From assembly GCA_024235175.1 (NCBI GenBank), contig JACKMX010000003.1, positions 124,001-188,000 of the forward strand: DNA of 64,000 nucleotides, in the 5' to 3' direction. Below, in pieces: positions 25,926 to 34,046 of the stretch; the first letter of the stretch is position 1, and every line of letters starts with the position of its first letter. This stretch comes from Chromatiaceae bacterium. Lineage in GTDB: Bacteria > Pseudomonadota > Gammaproteobacteria > Chromatiales > Chromatiaceae. The notes under the pieces were generated by a model. It made no database searches and had not been told where the DNA came from. It saw only the letters and a list, made by a program, of their open reading frames with translations. The translations under genes were made by a program, and so were the position numbers.

Positions 25926-27044
25926 ATGAACAAGAGAGTGGTACAGAAACTTCTGGCAGTCGCACTGGGCTTTGGCCTGGCCACACCGCTGATGGCAGCC
26001 GACACTATCAAGCTGGGTGTTGCCGGGGCCCATAGCGGCGATCTGGCCTCTTACGGACTGCCCAGTGTCAACGCTGCCAAGCTGGTGGTTGAGCAGATCA
26101 ACGCCGGCGGCGGCATCGACGGGAAAATGGTTGAACTGCTGATCGAGGACGATGTCTGCAAGCCGGAAGTGGCCACCAACACCGCTACCAAGCTGATATC
26201 GGACGGGGTGCATGTGGTGCTGGGACACATCTGCTCCGGCGCCACCAAGGCGGCATTGCCGATCTATAACAATGCAGGTGTGGTCGTCATGTCCCCATCG
26301 GCCACCAATCCTGAACTGACCCAGAGTGGAGACTATCCCAACTTCTACCGCACCATCGCGTCTGATGATGCTCAGGCACGCACGGAAGTCGATTTTGCGC
26401 TCAATGTACTGGGACTGAGCAAGATCGCGGTGATTCACGACAAAGGCGATTACGGCAAAGGCCTGGCCGAGTTCGCCAGATTGTTCCTGGAGAAGTCTGG
26501 AAAGGCGGAAGTGACGCTGTTCGAAGGTGTTACTCCGGGCGCTGTAGACTATTCGGCCGTGGTGCAGAAGATCAAGCGCTCGGGTGCCGAGGCGGTGATT
26601 TTCGGTGGTTATCACCCCGAGGCTTCCAAGATCATTACGCAGATGCGCAAGAAACGCCTGGATACGATCTTTATCTCTGACGATGGCGTGAAGGACGATA
26701 CCTTCATCAAGGTGGCGGGTAAGTACGCCGAGGGTGTCTATGCCACCGGTCCCAAGGACAGCTCCTCCAATCCGCTCTCCAAGAAAGCGGTCGAAGAGCA
26801 TAAGGCGAAATTCGGCTCGGATCCCGGTGCCTTTTACGAGAACGCCTACTCTGCTGCGCTCGCGCTTTTAAACGCTGTTGATAAAGCCGACTCAACAGAT
26901 ATGGAGGCAGTGCGCAACGCGCTGCAGAACAACGACGTGGAAACCCCGGTTGGACGCATCCGCTTTGACAAAATAGGTGATGCTATGGGTGTCGGCTTTG
27001 CCATGTATCAGGTAAAGGACGGCCAATACGTAGAAGTTAAATAA
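25926..27044 (+). CDS. livK: Branched-chain amino acid ABC transporter, periplasmic binding protein
   Basis: Periplasmic Leu/Ile/Val-type binding protein of 372 residues that delivers substrate to LivHM. Signal peptide residues 1-24 end LMAAD. The mature start IKLGVAGAHSGDLASYG and the NAAKLVVEQINAGGGIDG segment are characteristic of the Liv family, as is VVMSPSATNPELTQ. The start at ATG 25926 has GAGG nine bases upstream; an in-frame GTG at 25911 overlaps that site. It heads the livKHMGF operon; word array A6 separates it from livH. Precise ligand specificity is not readable. Confidence 0.9.
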   Translation: MNKRVVQKLLAVALGFGLATPLMAADTIKLGVAGAHSGDLASYGLPSVNAAKLVVEQINAGGGIDGKMVELLIEDDVCKPEVATNTATKLISDGVHVVLGHICSGATKAALPIYNNAGVVVMSPSATNPELTQSGDYPNFYRTIASDDAQARTEVDFALNVLGLSKIAVIHDKGDYGKGLAEFARLFLEKSGKAEVTLFEGVTPGAVDYSAVVQKIKRSGAEAVIFGGYHPEASKIITQMRKKRLDTIFISDDGVKDDTFIKVAGKYAEGVYATGPKDSSSNPLSKKAVEEHKAKFGSDPGAFYENAYSAALALLNAVDKADSTDMEAVRNALQNNDVETPVGRIRFDKIGDAMGVGFAMYQVKDGQYVEVK

Positions 27045-27052
27045 AAAAAACA

Positions 27053-27155
27053 GGGCCGAGGAACTACAGGGCCGAGGGCCAAGGGGTGGGGTCAACACTT
27101 CTGTGCCCTGTTTTTCCCTCGGCCCTGTAGTTCCTTAGCCCTCTGCCCTGTTCTT
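27053..27155. repeat. Word array A6 between livK and livH
   Basis: Left arm 27053-27082 reads GGGCCGA, GGAACTACA, GGGCCGA, GGGCCAA. Right arm 27102-27155 carries the words on the minus strand (TGTTTTTCC, TCGGCCC, TGTAGTTCC, TTAGCCC, TCTGCCC, TGTTCTT). The arms share the run GGAACTACAGGGCCGAGGG in opposite orientation, so the RNA can form a hairpin between the two genes. The right arm touches the livH start codon, leaving no purine-rich Shine-Dalgarno sequence. Confidence 0.9.
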
Positions 27156-28058
27156 ATGGAATACTTCATCGAACTTTTTTTCAGCGGTCTGACGCGGGGG
27201 TCGATCTATGCCCTGATCGCGCTGGGTTATACGATGGTGTACGGCATAATCGGACTGATTAATTTCGCACATGGCGAGATCTACATGATCGGTGCGTTTA
27301 CCTCTTTTGTCGTCGCCACGGTGCTCTCGATTTACGGCTTTCCACTGCTCTCGATTATAGTTCTCGCGGGACTGGCTGCAGCCGTCTGGTCTGCCTCATA
27401 TGGTTACACCATCGAGAAGATCGCATACCGTCCGCTGCGCCAGGCGCCTAGGCTCTCGGCGCTGATCAGCGCGATCGGTATGTCCATTTTTCTGCAGAAT
27501 TACGTGCTGCTGGCTCAGTCCTCGGATTTTCAACCGTTTCCCGAGCTGATTCCGGACTTCGACTTTATGGAACCATACGCCCATTTTGTAGGATCTTCGG
27601 ATGTGGTGATACTGTTTACCACGGCATTGGCTATGGCGGGGCTTACTCTGCTGATCAAGTTTTCCAGGATGGGCAAGGCGATGCGTGCCACCGCGCAGGA
27701 CAGGACAATGGCCATGCTGGTGGGCATAGATGTCAACCGAGTCATCTCACTTACCTTCGTTATCGGCTCGGCCCTGGCTGCTATTGGCGGAATGCTGATC
27801 GCCTCACATATCGGCCAGATCAATTTCTTCATCGGTTTTATTGCAGGCATCAAGGCCTTCACTGCAGCTGTGCTTGGCGGCATAGGCTCGATTCCCGGAG
27901 CCGTGCTGGGAGGATTCGTGCTGGGACTGACGGAGAGCTTTGCCACCGGATATGTTTCCAGTGACTACGAGGATGTATTCGCCTTCTCGCTGCTGGTGCT
28001 GATTCTGATCTTCAAGCCCGCCGGACTGCTGGGTCGGGAAGAGGCGGAGAAGGTGTGA
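27156..28058 (+). CDS. livH: Branched-chain amino acid ABC transporter permease LivH
   Basis: Inner-membrane permease of 300 residues with about eight hydrophobic segments. The N-terminus (FFSGLTRGSIYALIALGY, then TMVYGIIGLINFAHGE) and the conserved KAFTAAVLGGIGSIPGAVLGG near the C-terminus are the family signatures. It pairs with LivM to form the channel. The ATG at 27156 fits the family N-terminus, although array A6 directly precedes it and no Shine-Dalgarno sequence is visible. livM follows after three bases. Confidence 0.94.
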   Translation: MEYFIELFFSGLTRGSIYALIALGYTMVYGIIGLINFAHGEIYMIGAFTSFVVATVLSIYGFPLLSIIVLAGLAAAVWSASYGYTIEKIAYRPLRQAPRLSALISAIGMSIFLQNYVLLAQSSDFQPFPELIPDFDFMEPYAHFVGSSDVVILFTTALAMAGLTLLIKFSRMGKAMRATAQDRTMAMLVGIDVNRVISLTFVIGSALAAIGGMLIASHIGQINFFIGFIAGIKAFTAAVLGGIGSIPGAVLGGFVLGLTESFATGYVSSDYEDVFAFSLLVLILIFKPAGLLGREEAEKV

Positions 28059-28061
28059 GGA

Positions 28062-29288
28062 ATGTTTTCGTTTGAACAGCTGAAAAAGTCCCTGCTGGTC
28101 TCTCTCTGGTTTGCATTCCTCACCTTTCCGCTGCTCGTGATCAAGGTGGATCCGATCGAGCGTACAGTGTTGTGGCGCTGGGAAAACATGGCGTTTGTGG
28201 CGATAGGCAGTTTCCTGATCTCACTGTTGGTCCATGTTTTTTATAAGCAGCAGGAACGCAGACGTGTGCGCAGGGCGGCCGGTGGAATTGTAGAAAGTGA
28301 GCCGCTAATACAGGTCATTTTGAAAGAGCCGAAATACCTCTATCCCATGTCCATTGCAGTTTTGCTTTGCAGTCTGGTTTTTCCCCATCTTTTTTCAACC
28401 TATCAGACCAACATTCTGATTACCGCGCTGATGTATGTGATGCTCGGCCTGGGGCTCAATATCGTGGTGGGACTGGCGGGACTGCTGGACCTCGGGTATG
28501 TCGCATTTTACGCGGTGGGAGCTTACTCCTATGCACTGCTCAACTACCATTTCGATGTAAGCTTCTGGATAGCCTTGCCGATTGGGGCGCTGCTGGCGGC
28601 AATGTTCGGCGTGCTTCTCGGCTTTCCGGTACTGCGCCTGCGCGGCGACTATCTGGCCATAGTAACGCTGGGTTTTGGTGAAATCATCCGCCTGATTCTT
28701 GAGAACTGGAATGAATTTTCCCAGGGACCAAGCGGCATCTCCAATATTTCACGCCCCGGATTTTTCGGCATGGAGCTCTCTTTGGATAGCGCCATTCTTT
28801 ACCTTTACTACATCATGATCGCGATGGTGGTATTCACCATATTTGTAGTCAACAGGCTGCAGGACTCCCGTATCGGCCGTGCCTGGGTTGCGCTGCGGGA
28901 GGATGAGATTGCCTGCCAGGCAATGGGTATAGACAAACGCAAGACAAAACTTACTGCTTTTGCACTGGGTGCGACCTGGGCCGGTATGGTGGGGGTGATC
29001 TTTGCTGCCAAGACAACCTTCATCAACCCCGCCAGCTTTACCTTCCTGGAGTCCGCGATCATTCTCTGTATCGTGGTGCTGGGTGGCATGGGCTCGATAT
29101 TCGGAGTCATAGTTGGCGCTCTGGTTCTTATTCTGCTGCCCGAGTACCTGCGTGCGCTCTCGGATTATCGGATGCTTGCTTTTGGCGCGGTGCTGGTAAC
29201 CATGATGATCTTCCGGCCACAGGGTGTCGTCGCCAATATACGCCGCAGCTACCAGTTCAAGCCGAAACCGGAAAGCGAGGGGCGATGA
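28062..29288 (+). CDS. livM: Branched-chain amino acid ABC transporter permease LivM
   Basis: Inner-membrane permease of 408 residues, longer than LivH because of an N-terminal extension with two extra helices and a charged loop (RRRVRRAAGG). The conserved core has MLGLGLNIVVGLAGLLDLGY, FPVLRLRGDYLAIVTLGFGE and VVLGGMGSIFGVIVGA, all Liv permease hallmarks. It overlaps livG by four bases. Transport substrates of such permeases are Leu, Ile, Val or related compounds. Confidence 0.94.
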   Translation: MFSFEQLKKSLLVSLWFAFLTFPLLVIKVDPIERTVLWRWENMAFVAIGSFLISLLVHVFYKQQERRRVRRAAGGIVESEPLIQVILKEPKYLYPMSIAVLLCSLVFPHLFSTYQTNILITALMYVMLGLGLNIVVGLAGLLDLGYVAFYAVGAYSYALLNYHFDVSFWIALPIGALLAAMFGVLLGFPVLRLRGDYLAIVTLGFGEIIRLILENWNEFSQGPSGISNISRPGFFGMELSLDSAILYLYYIMIAMVVFTIFVVNRLQDSRIGRAWVALREDEIACQAMGIDKRKTKLTAFALGATWAGMVGVIFAAKTTFINPASFTFLESAIILCIVVLGGMGSIFGVIVGALVLILLPEYLRALSDYRMLAFGAVLVTMMIFRPQGVVANIRRSYQFKPKPESEGR

Positions 29289-30076
29289 GCAGGCCGGTAC
29301 TTCAGGTGGATAAGCTGTCGATGGAGTTCGGTGGCATAAGGGCAATGTGCGAGCTCGACCTGGAGGTACACAAGGGTCAGATCGTGGCGTTGATCGGACC
29401 TAATGGTGCCGGCAAGACAACCTTCTTCAACTGTGTCACCGGAATCTACAGGCCGACCGGGGGCAATGTATTTCTGAATCCGCCGAACGGTGCCAAACCG
29501 ATACGTCTGAACGGGCTGAAACCGAATCAGGTCACGGAAAAGGGGATGGCCCGTACTTTTCAGAACATCCGCCTGTTTCAAAAGATGACGGTACTGGAGA
29601 ACGTGATGATAGGCCGTCACTGCCGCACCAGCTCCTATATCTTCGGTGCCGTGTTCAGAACAAGGTCTACGCTCAGGGAGGAGCGGGAGACGGTGGAAAA
29701 GAGCCACCTGATCCTGCAAAAGGTAGGTCTTGCCAATGCAGTCAACGAATTGGCGGAGAACCTTCCTTATGGCGCGCAGCGGCGGCTCGAAATTGCCCGT
29801 GCACTGGCGACCGAGCCTTTCCTCCTGTTACTGGACGAGCCTGCTGCCGGTATGAATCCTCAGGAGACGCAGGAGCTGGATGAATTGATCAACAGAATTC
29901 GTGATGAAGGCCATTCGATCCTGTTGATCGAGCATGATATGAAGCTGGTGATGAGTCTCTCCGACAAGATATATGTGGTCGATTATGGCAGGAAGATTGC
30001 CGAAGGCTCCCCGCGTGAGGTCAGCTCCGATCCTGCGGTGATAAAAGCGTACCTGGGTGAGGATATCGATGCTTGA
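29285..30076 (+). CDS. livG: Branched-chain amino acid ABC transporter ATPase LivG
   Basis: Cytosolic ABC ATPase of 263 residues. Walker A is GPNGAGKTT at 38-46. The family-specific LTxxxMARTFQNIRLFQKMTVLENV region follows, and the signature is written NLPYGAQRRLEIARAL, a normal LivG variant of LSGGQ. Walker B is LLLLDEPAAGMN and the switch histidine lies in LLIEHDMKLVM. It forms a heterodimer with LivF on the permease pair; livF starts eight bases before its end. Confidence 0.95.
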   Translation: MSRPVLQVDKLSMEFGGIRAMCELDLEVHKGQIVALIGPNGAGKTTFFNCVTGIYRPTGGNVFLNPPNGAKPIRLNGLKPNQVTEKGMARTFQNIRLFQKMTVLENVMIGRHCRTSSYIFGAVFRTRSTLREERETVEKSHLILQKVGLANAVNELAENLPYGAQRRLEIARALATEPFLLLLDEPAAGMNPQETQELDELINRIRDEGHSILLIEHDMKLVMSLSDKIYVVDYGRKIAEGSPREVSSDPAVIKAYLGEDIDA

Positions 30077-30776
30077 ACTGCGTGATGTCCATACCTATTA
30101 CGGCAATATTCAGGCGCTGAAAGGTATCAGTCTTGAGATAAAAAGTGGTGAGATAATCACACTGATCGGAGCCAATGGTGCCGGTAAGAGTTCGACGTTG
30201 ATGTCGATTTGCGGCGTGACTCCACCTCGCTCCGGAGAGATTCTGTTCAGAGGTGAACCCATAACTCAGATGGGCCCCGATCGCATCGTTGCGCTGGGTG
30301 TTTGCCAGGTTCCTGAGGGAAGACACATATTCGCGCAGCTGACGGTGCAGGAAAATCTCGATATGGGGGCTTTTCTGCGGACGGATAAAGCGGAGGTTAA
30401 GCATGATCTGGAGTACGTGTTTTCGCTGTTTCCGATTCTTGCCGAGCGAAGATTCCAGGCCGGAGGAACGTTGAGCGGTGGCGAACAACAGATGCTGGCC
30501 ATGTCCCGCGCGTTGATGGCGAGGCCTCAACTTCTTTTGCTGGATGAGCCCTCAATGGGACTGGCGCCTCTGATCATCCGCCAGATATTTGAAATTATCA
30601 AAAAAATCAACCGGGAGCAGGACACCACCATTTTTCTGGTGGAGCAGAATGCCAATCAGGCACTTCACATCGCGGATCGTGGCTATGTCATAGAGAATGG
30701 CGCAATCACCATCAGCGACAGCGCCGAAAATCTGCTGGCCAATCCTGATGTACAGAAGGCTTATCTCGGAATTTGA
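30069..30776 (+). CDS. livF: Branched-chain amino acid ABC transporter ATPase LivF
   Basis: Cytosolic ABC ATPase of 235 residues. Walker A is GANGAGKSS at 34-42, the signature is LSGGEQQMLAMSRALM, and Walker B is LLLLDEPSMGLAP, the usual LivF wording. The start at 30069 matches the family N-terminus (MLELRDVHTYYGNIQALKG) and overlaps livG. It is the last gene of the transport operon; its stop is followed after six bases by word array A7, which could act as a 3' hairpin for the operon transcript. Confidence 0.95.
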   Translation: MLELRDVHTYYGNIQALKGISLEIKSGEIITLIGANGAGKSSTLMSICGVTPPRSGEILFRGEPITQMGPDRIVALGVCQVPEGRHIFAQLTVQENLDMGAFLRTDKAEVKHDLEYVFSLFPILAERRFQAGGTLSGGEQQMLAMSRALMARPQLLLLDEPSMGLAPLIIRQIFEIIKKINREQDTTIFLVEQNANQALHIADRGYVIENGAITISDSAENLLANPDVQKAYLGI

Positions 30777-30782
30777 AAAACA

Positions 30783-31129
30783 GGAACTACAGGGCAGAGG
30801 AACAACAGGGCCAAGGAACAACAGGGCATAGGGCCGAGGAAAAACACTGCTTTGATCAATGGACTGAGGATTGAAATCTAATTAGTTTCCGTCCAGAATC
30901 ACGTTATAAAAACAGAGTTCGTCATCCTGGCGAAGGCCAGGATCCAGAGAATTCAACACCTTACTGGATTCCGGTATCCGCCGGAATGACGCTGTGCAGA
31001 GTTTCTGGATGCACACTAATTAAGGCTCTCTTACCTCAGCCCTCGGCCCTGTAGTTCCTTGGCCCTTAGTTCTCGGCCCTATGCCCTGTTGTTCCTTGGC
31101 CCTGTCTTTCCTCGGCCCTAAGTTTTCAG
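30783..31129. repeat. Word array A7 (inverted arms, core interrupted by a MITE-like insertion)
   Basis: Left arm 30783-30846: GGAACTACA, GGGCAGA, GGAACAACA, GGGCCAA, GGAACAACA, GGGCATA, GGGCCGA, GGAAAAACA. Right arm, about 31031-31129, read on the minus strand includes GGAAAGACA, GGGCCAA, GGAACAACA, GGGCATA, GGGCCGA, GGGCCAA, GGAACTACA, GGGCCGA, GGGCTGA, GGTAAGA. The rare word GGGCATA, in the run GGAACAACA-GGGCATA-GGGCCGA, is found in both arms. The core blocks at 30856-30878 and 31022-31038 match array A2 in reverse. The right arm overlaps the rpiA stop codon. The whole livF-rpiA gap is this array plus the insertion. Confidence 0.9.
30885..31016. mobile_element. MITE-like element, 132 bp, with 6-bp target duplication
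   Basis: The ends GTTTCCGTCCAGAA and (reversed) GTGTGCATCCAGAA match at 11 of 14 bases. Inside lies a longer inverted repeat, CGTCATCCTGGCGAAGGCCA with its partner ending GGCATTACTGC-complement (30919-30947 against 30964-30992), of the widespread GTCATCC...GGAATGAC type. The element is flanked by TAATTA on both sides (30879-30884 and 31017-31022). In array A2, which has the same flanking core, only five bases separate the two core blocks, so A2 represents the empty site. Confidence 0.8.
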
Positions 31130-31783
31130 CCCTTGTATTAATTCTGTACCATTTTCAGTACCGAGAATTAATATATCGGCGGGCCGCAGTGCGAACAGTC
31201 CCGTGGTTACCACACCGGCGATGTTATTGATCTGTTGCTCCATTTTTACCGGTTCCATAATGCGCAAATTGTGCACGTCCAGAATGATGTTGCCGTTGTC
31301 GGTAATAAATTTTTCCCGCCAGACCGGTGTGCCGCCAAGTTTAACAAGTTGCCGCGCAACATGGCTGCGGGCCATGGGTATAACTTCAACCGGAAGCGGA
31401 AACTCTCCCAATATGTCAACCAGCTTGCTGGCGTCTGCGATGCAGACAAATTTACGGCTGGCTCCGGCGATAATCTTTTCCCGGGTCAAGGCCCCGCCGC
31501 CGCCTTTGATCAGGTGCAGGTGACGGTTGGACTCGTCTGCGCCGTCGATATAGACATCGAGCTCACCGGTTGCATTGAGATCCAGAACCTGAATGCCATG
31601 CGACTTCAGTCTTGCCGTGGAAGCTTCTGAACTGGAGACAGTGCCCTCGATCTTATGCTTTACTGTTGCCAGCAAATCGATGAAATGGTTAACCGTAGAG
31701 CCGGTGCCAACCCCGATTATGCCGCCTCTAATAAAATCCATGGCGGCAGCAGCCGCATTTCTTTTCAGATCGTCCTGAGACAT
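31118..31783 (-). CDS. rpiA: Ribose-5-phosphate isomerase A
   Basis: Cytosolic enzyme of the non-oxidative pentose phosphate pathway interconverting ribose 5-phosphate and ribulose 5-phosphate, 221 residues, standard length. The phosphate loop GVGTGSTVNHFIDLL, the catalytic DGADE segment (YIDGADESN) and KGGGGALTREKI are all present. Its final codons and stop (GGGCTGAAAACTTAG) merge into word array A7, so the array may have set the exact C-terminus. It is divergent from ilvA, as expected for two separate promoters in the 170-base gap. Confidence 0.96.
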   Translation of the reverse strand: MSQDDLKRNAAAAAMDFIRGGIIGVGTGSTVNHFIDLLATVKHKIEGTVSSSEASTARLKSHGIQVLDLNATGELDVYIDGADESNRHLHLIKGGGGALTREKIIAGASRKFVCIADASKLVDILGEFPLPVEVIPMARSHVARQLVKLGGTPVWREKFITDNGNIILDVHNLRIMEPVKMEQQINNIAGVVTTGLFALRPADILILGTENGTELIQGLKT

Positions 31784-31953
31784 TTCACCCCCCTGTCTTT
31801 GAATATTATTGATTTATGATACCGTTGGCTCTGCCTGTTGTCATTCCACACGACAGAGACTGGATCCAAATGTTGTTTGGCCAACCGTATGGGTGCAGCA
31901 CAATAGTGGAAAACAGTTGCTGCTGAATCAATACGCTATTGAAGGAGTACCGG

Positions 31954-33498
31954 ATGCCTCAGTCATACATTGAAAGAATATTGCGTTCACGGGTCTACGA
32001 TGTTGCCAGAGAGACCCCGCTGGAGATCGCTCAGAGATTGTCCAAACGTCTTGATAACCGGCTCTTTCTGAAAAGAGAGGATCTGCAGCCGGTGTTCTCT
32101 TTTAAACTGCGTGGGGCCTACAACAAGATCGCTGCTCTCTCTGTGGAGGAAAAAGCGAAAGGGGTCATTGCAGCATCAGCAGGTAACCATGCTCAAGGGG
32201 TGGCAATGTCGGCCAACAAGCTGGGGATTCGTGCACTGATAGTGATGCCGATGACGACTCCTGAGATAAAAGTGGATGCGGTAAGAAGCTATGGTGCACG
32301 CACAGTGCTTTTTGGTGATTCGTACGATGAGGCGTATGAACATTCAATGCAGCTTGCCGTTGAGAGGGGTATGACTTTTATTCATCCCTTCGATGATGCG
32401 GACGTCATAGCCGGTCAGGGCACAATCGGGATGGAGATACTTCGTCAGCATACAGGACCACCGGATGCCATTTTTATACCTGTAGGTGGTGGAGGCCTCA
32501 TCGCCGGTATCGGTGCCTATGTCAAGTTTGTTTTTCCTCAGGTGAAGATCATCGGTGTGGAACCTGAAGATGCTCCGACTCTTCAGCGCGCCCTTGCAAC
32601 CAACCGCAGGGTGGTGCTTAAACAAGTTGGAATCTTCGCTGACGGTGTTGCGGTCCGACAGATCGGAAAGGAGAGTTTTAGGGTTGCCCGTGAGGTTGTG
32701 GACGAAGTTATTCTGGTCGGTACCGATGAAATTTGTGCGGCTATCAAGGACGTGTTCGATGATACCCGGACGGTGGCGGAGCCGGCTGGTGCGCTCTCCG
32801 TCGCAGGAGTAAAGCGGTATGTCGCAAGAGAGGGTGTGAAGGGGCAAAGTCTGGTTGCGATAGAGAGTGGCGCAAACATAAATTTTGACCGGTTGCGGCA
32901 TGTAGCGGAGCGCGCAGAATTGGGAGAGAGGCGTGAGGCATTATTGGCTGTCGAAATTCCGGAGGAGCCTGGCAGCTTTTTGAACTTCTGCCGTGCACTG
33001 GGACGGAGAAGTATTACTGAGTTCAACTATCGCTATGCGAATGCCGAAGATGCCCACGTATTTGCAGGCGTCGAGTTGAGCAAAGGCGGGCAGGAACGCG
33101 AGGCGTTAGTGAGTCATTTACAACAGAAAGGGTATAAAGTGTTCGACCTGACGGACAACGAAACGGCGAAGCTGCATATACGTTATATGGTTGGTGGCCA
33201 CTCCCCCTCAGTGCAGGCTGAATCGCTTTACCGCTTCCAGTTCCCTGAGCGACCTGGAGCGCTGTTGTCATTTCTGTCGGAACTGGGGAAACGCTGGAAT
33301 ATCAGTCTATTTCACTACCGCAACCATGGTGCCGCCTACGGCCGGGTATTGATGGGGATACAGATCAGTGCAAAAGAGAAACATAAATTCCACCAGTTTC
33401 TCGCTGAGCAGGGCTATCCATGTGAAGAGGAGACAGACAACATAGCCTACCGGTTGTTCGCCTGCGGAGGTAGTTGTGATTATGAACAGTCCAAATAG
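31954..33498 (+). CDS. ilvA: Threonine dehydratase, biosynthetic
   Basis: PLP enzyme that deaminates threonine to 2-oxobutanoate, the first step to isoleucine; 514 residues, the length of the allosteric form. The PLP lysine is K51 in FSFKLRGAYNK, and the phosphate-binding glycine loop GGGGL lies near 175. Two ACT-like regulatory domains fill residues about 325-514 (ALLAVEIPEEPGSFLNFC and RFQFPERPGALLSFLSEL begin them), the site of isoleucine inhibition. GAAGGAG lies six bases before the ATG at 31954. The adjacent Liv importer may relate to the same amino acids, but that is inference. Confidence 0.95.
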   Translation: MPQSYIERILRSRVYDVARETPLEIAQRLSKRLDNRLFLKREDLQPVFSFKLRGAYNKIAALSVEEKAKGVIAASAGNHAQGVAMSANKLGIRALIVMPMTTPEIKVDAVRSYGARTVLFGDSYDEAYEHSMQLAVERGMTFIHPFDDADVIAGQGTIGMEILRQHTGPPDAIFIPVGGGGLIAGIGAYVKFVFPQVKIIGVEPEDAPTLQRALATNRRVVLKQVGIFADGVAVRQIGKESFRVAREVVDEVILVGTDEICAAIKDVFDDTRTVAEPAGALSVAGVKRYVAREGVKGQSLVAIESGANINFDRLRHVAERAELGERREALLAVEIPEEPGSFLNFCRALGRRSITEFNYRYANAEDAHVFAGVELSKGGQEREALVSHLQQKGYKVFDLTDNETAKLHIRYMVGGHSPSVQAESLYRFQFPERPGALLSFLSELGKRWNISLFHYRNHGAAYGRVLMGIQISAKEKHKFHQFLAEQGYPCEEETDNIAYRLFACGGSCDYEQSK

Positions 33499-33519
33499 AA
33501 GGGTTGAAGTGCTGAGACC

Positions 33520-33569
33520 GGTGTACCCCGGCACCAAAAATGTAACGCCATTGGTGGCGGGGTAACACC
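33520..33569 (+). terminator. Hairpin between ilvA and the convergent H1-like gene
   Basis: GGTGTACCCCGGCACC (33520-33535) and GGTGGCGGGGTAACACC (33553-33569) are imperfectly complementary and can form a stem across a loop of 17 bases. There is no clear T run after it, so it is a weak candidate for a bidirectional terminator. Confidence 0.35.
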
Positions 33570-33586
33570 AAATGTAAATTAACGGC

Positions 33587-33958
33587 TCAGGATGCTGTTA
33601 CGACTTTTTTTCTGGGTGTCACTTTTCTCGGTCTAAGGACTTTTTTCTTCACGGGTGCTTTTGCAGCTACGGTTTTTTTCACAACTGCTTTTTTAGCTAC
33701 GGTCTTCTTCACGGCCGTTTTTTTGGCAACGCTCTTTTTCACGGCGGCTTTTTTAGCCACGACCTTTTTCACGGCGGCTTTTTTGGCAACGGTCTTTTTT
33801 GCGGTGGCTTTCTTAGCAACAACTTTCTTCTTGGTGGCTGCCTTTTTTACGGTAGCCGCTGGCGCCGCAGTTGTCCCTGCAGCGGCGGCTCTCTTTTTTA
33901 CGCTAACCTGTTTCTTTGCGGTGCCGCTTTTCTTTGTTGCTGTTTTCTTAACGACCAT
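33587..33958 (-). CDS. Histone H1-like Lys/Ala-rich DNA-binding protein
   Basis: A 123-residue, extremely basic, low-complexity protein made of repeats of the type KKAxVKKxVAKK with Thr and Val, about a third lysine. Such AlgP- or H1-like proteins bind DNA non-specifically and help compact the nucleoid. The ATG at 33958 has AGGGGG seven bases upstream; a GTG directly before it is an alternative. The repeat structure makes copy number likely to vary between strains. It converges with ilvA and is upstream of the cyclo-ligase gene on the same strand. Confidence 0.8.
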   Translation of the reverse strand: MVVKKTATKKSGTAKKQVSVKKRAAAAGTTAAPAATVKKAATKKKVVAKKATAKKTVAKKAAVKKVVAKKAAVKKSVAKKTAVKKTVAKKAVVKKTVAAKAPVKKKVLRPRKVTPRKKVVTAS

Positions 33959-34046
33959 CACAACCCCCTGAGTAGAAGCTACGAAAGAGTTTCGTATGAA
34001 TTACTACCGGTTGAGTATAATAAAGCGAATGAAAAATACCAGCAAA

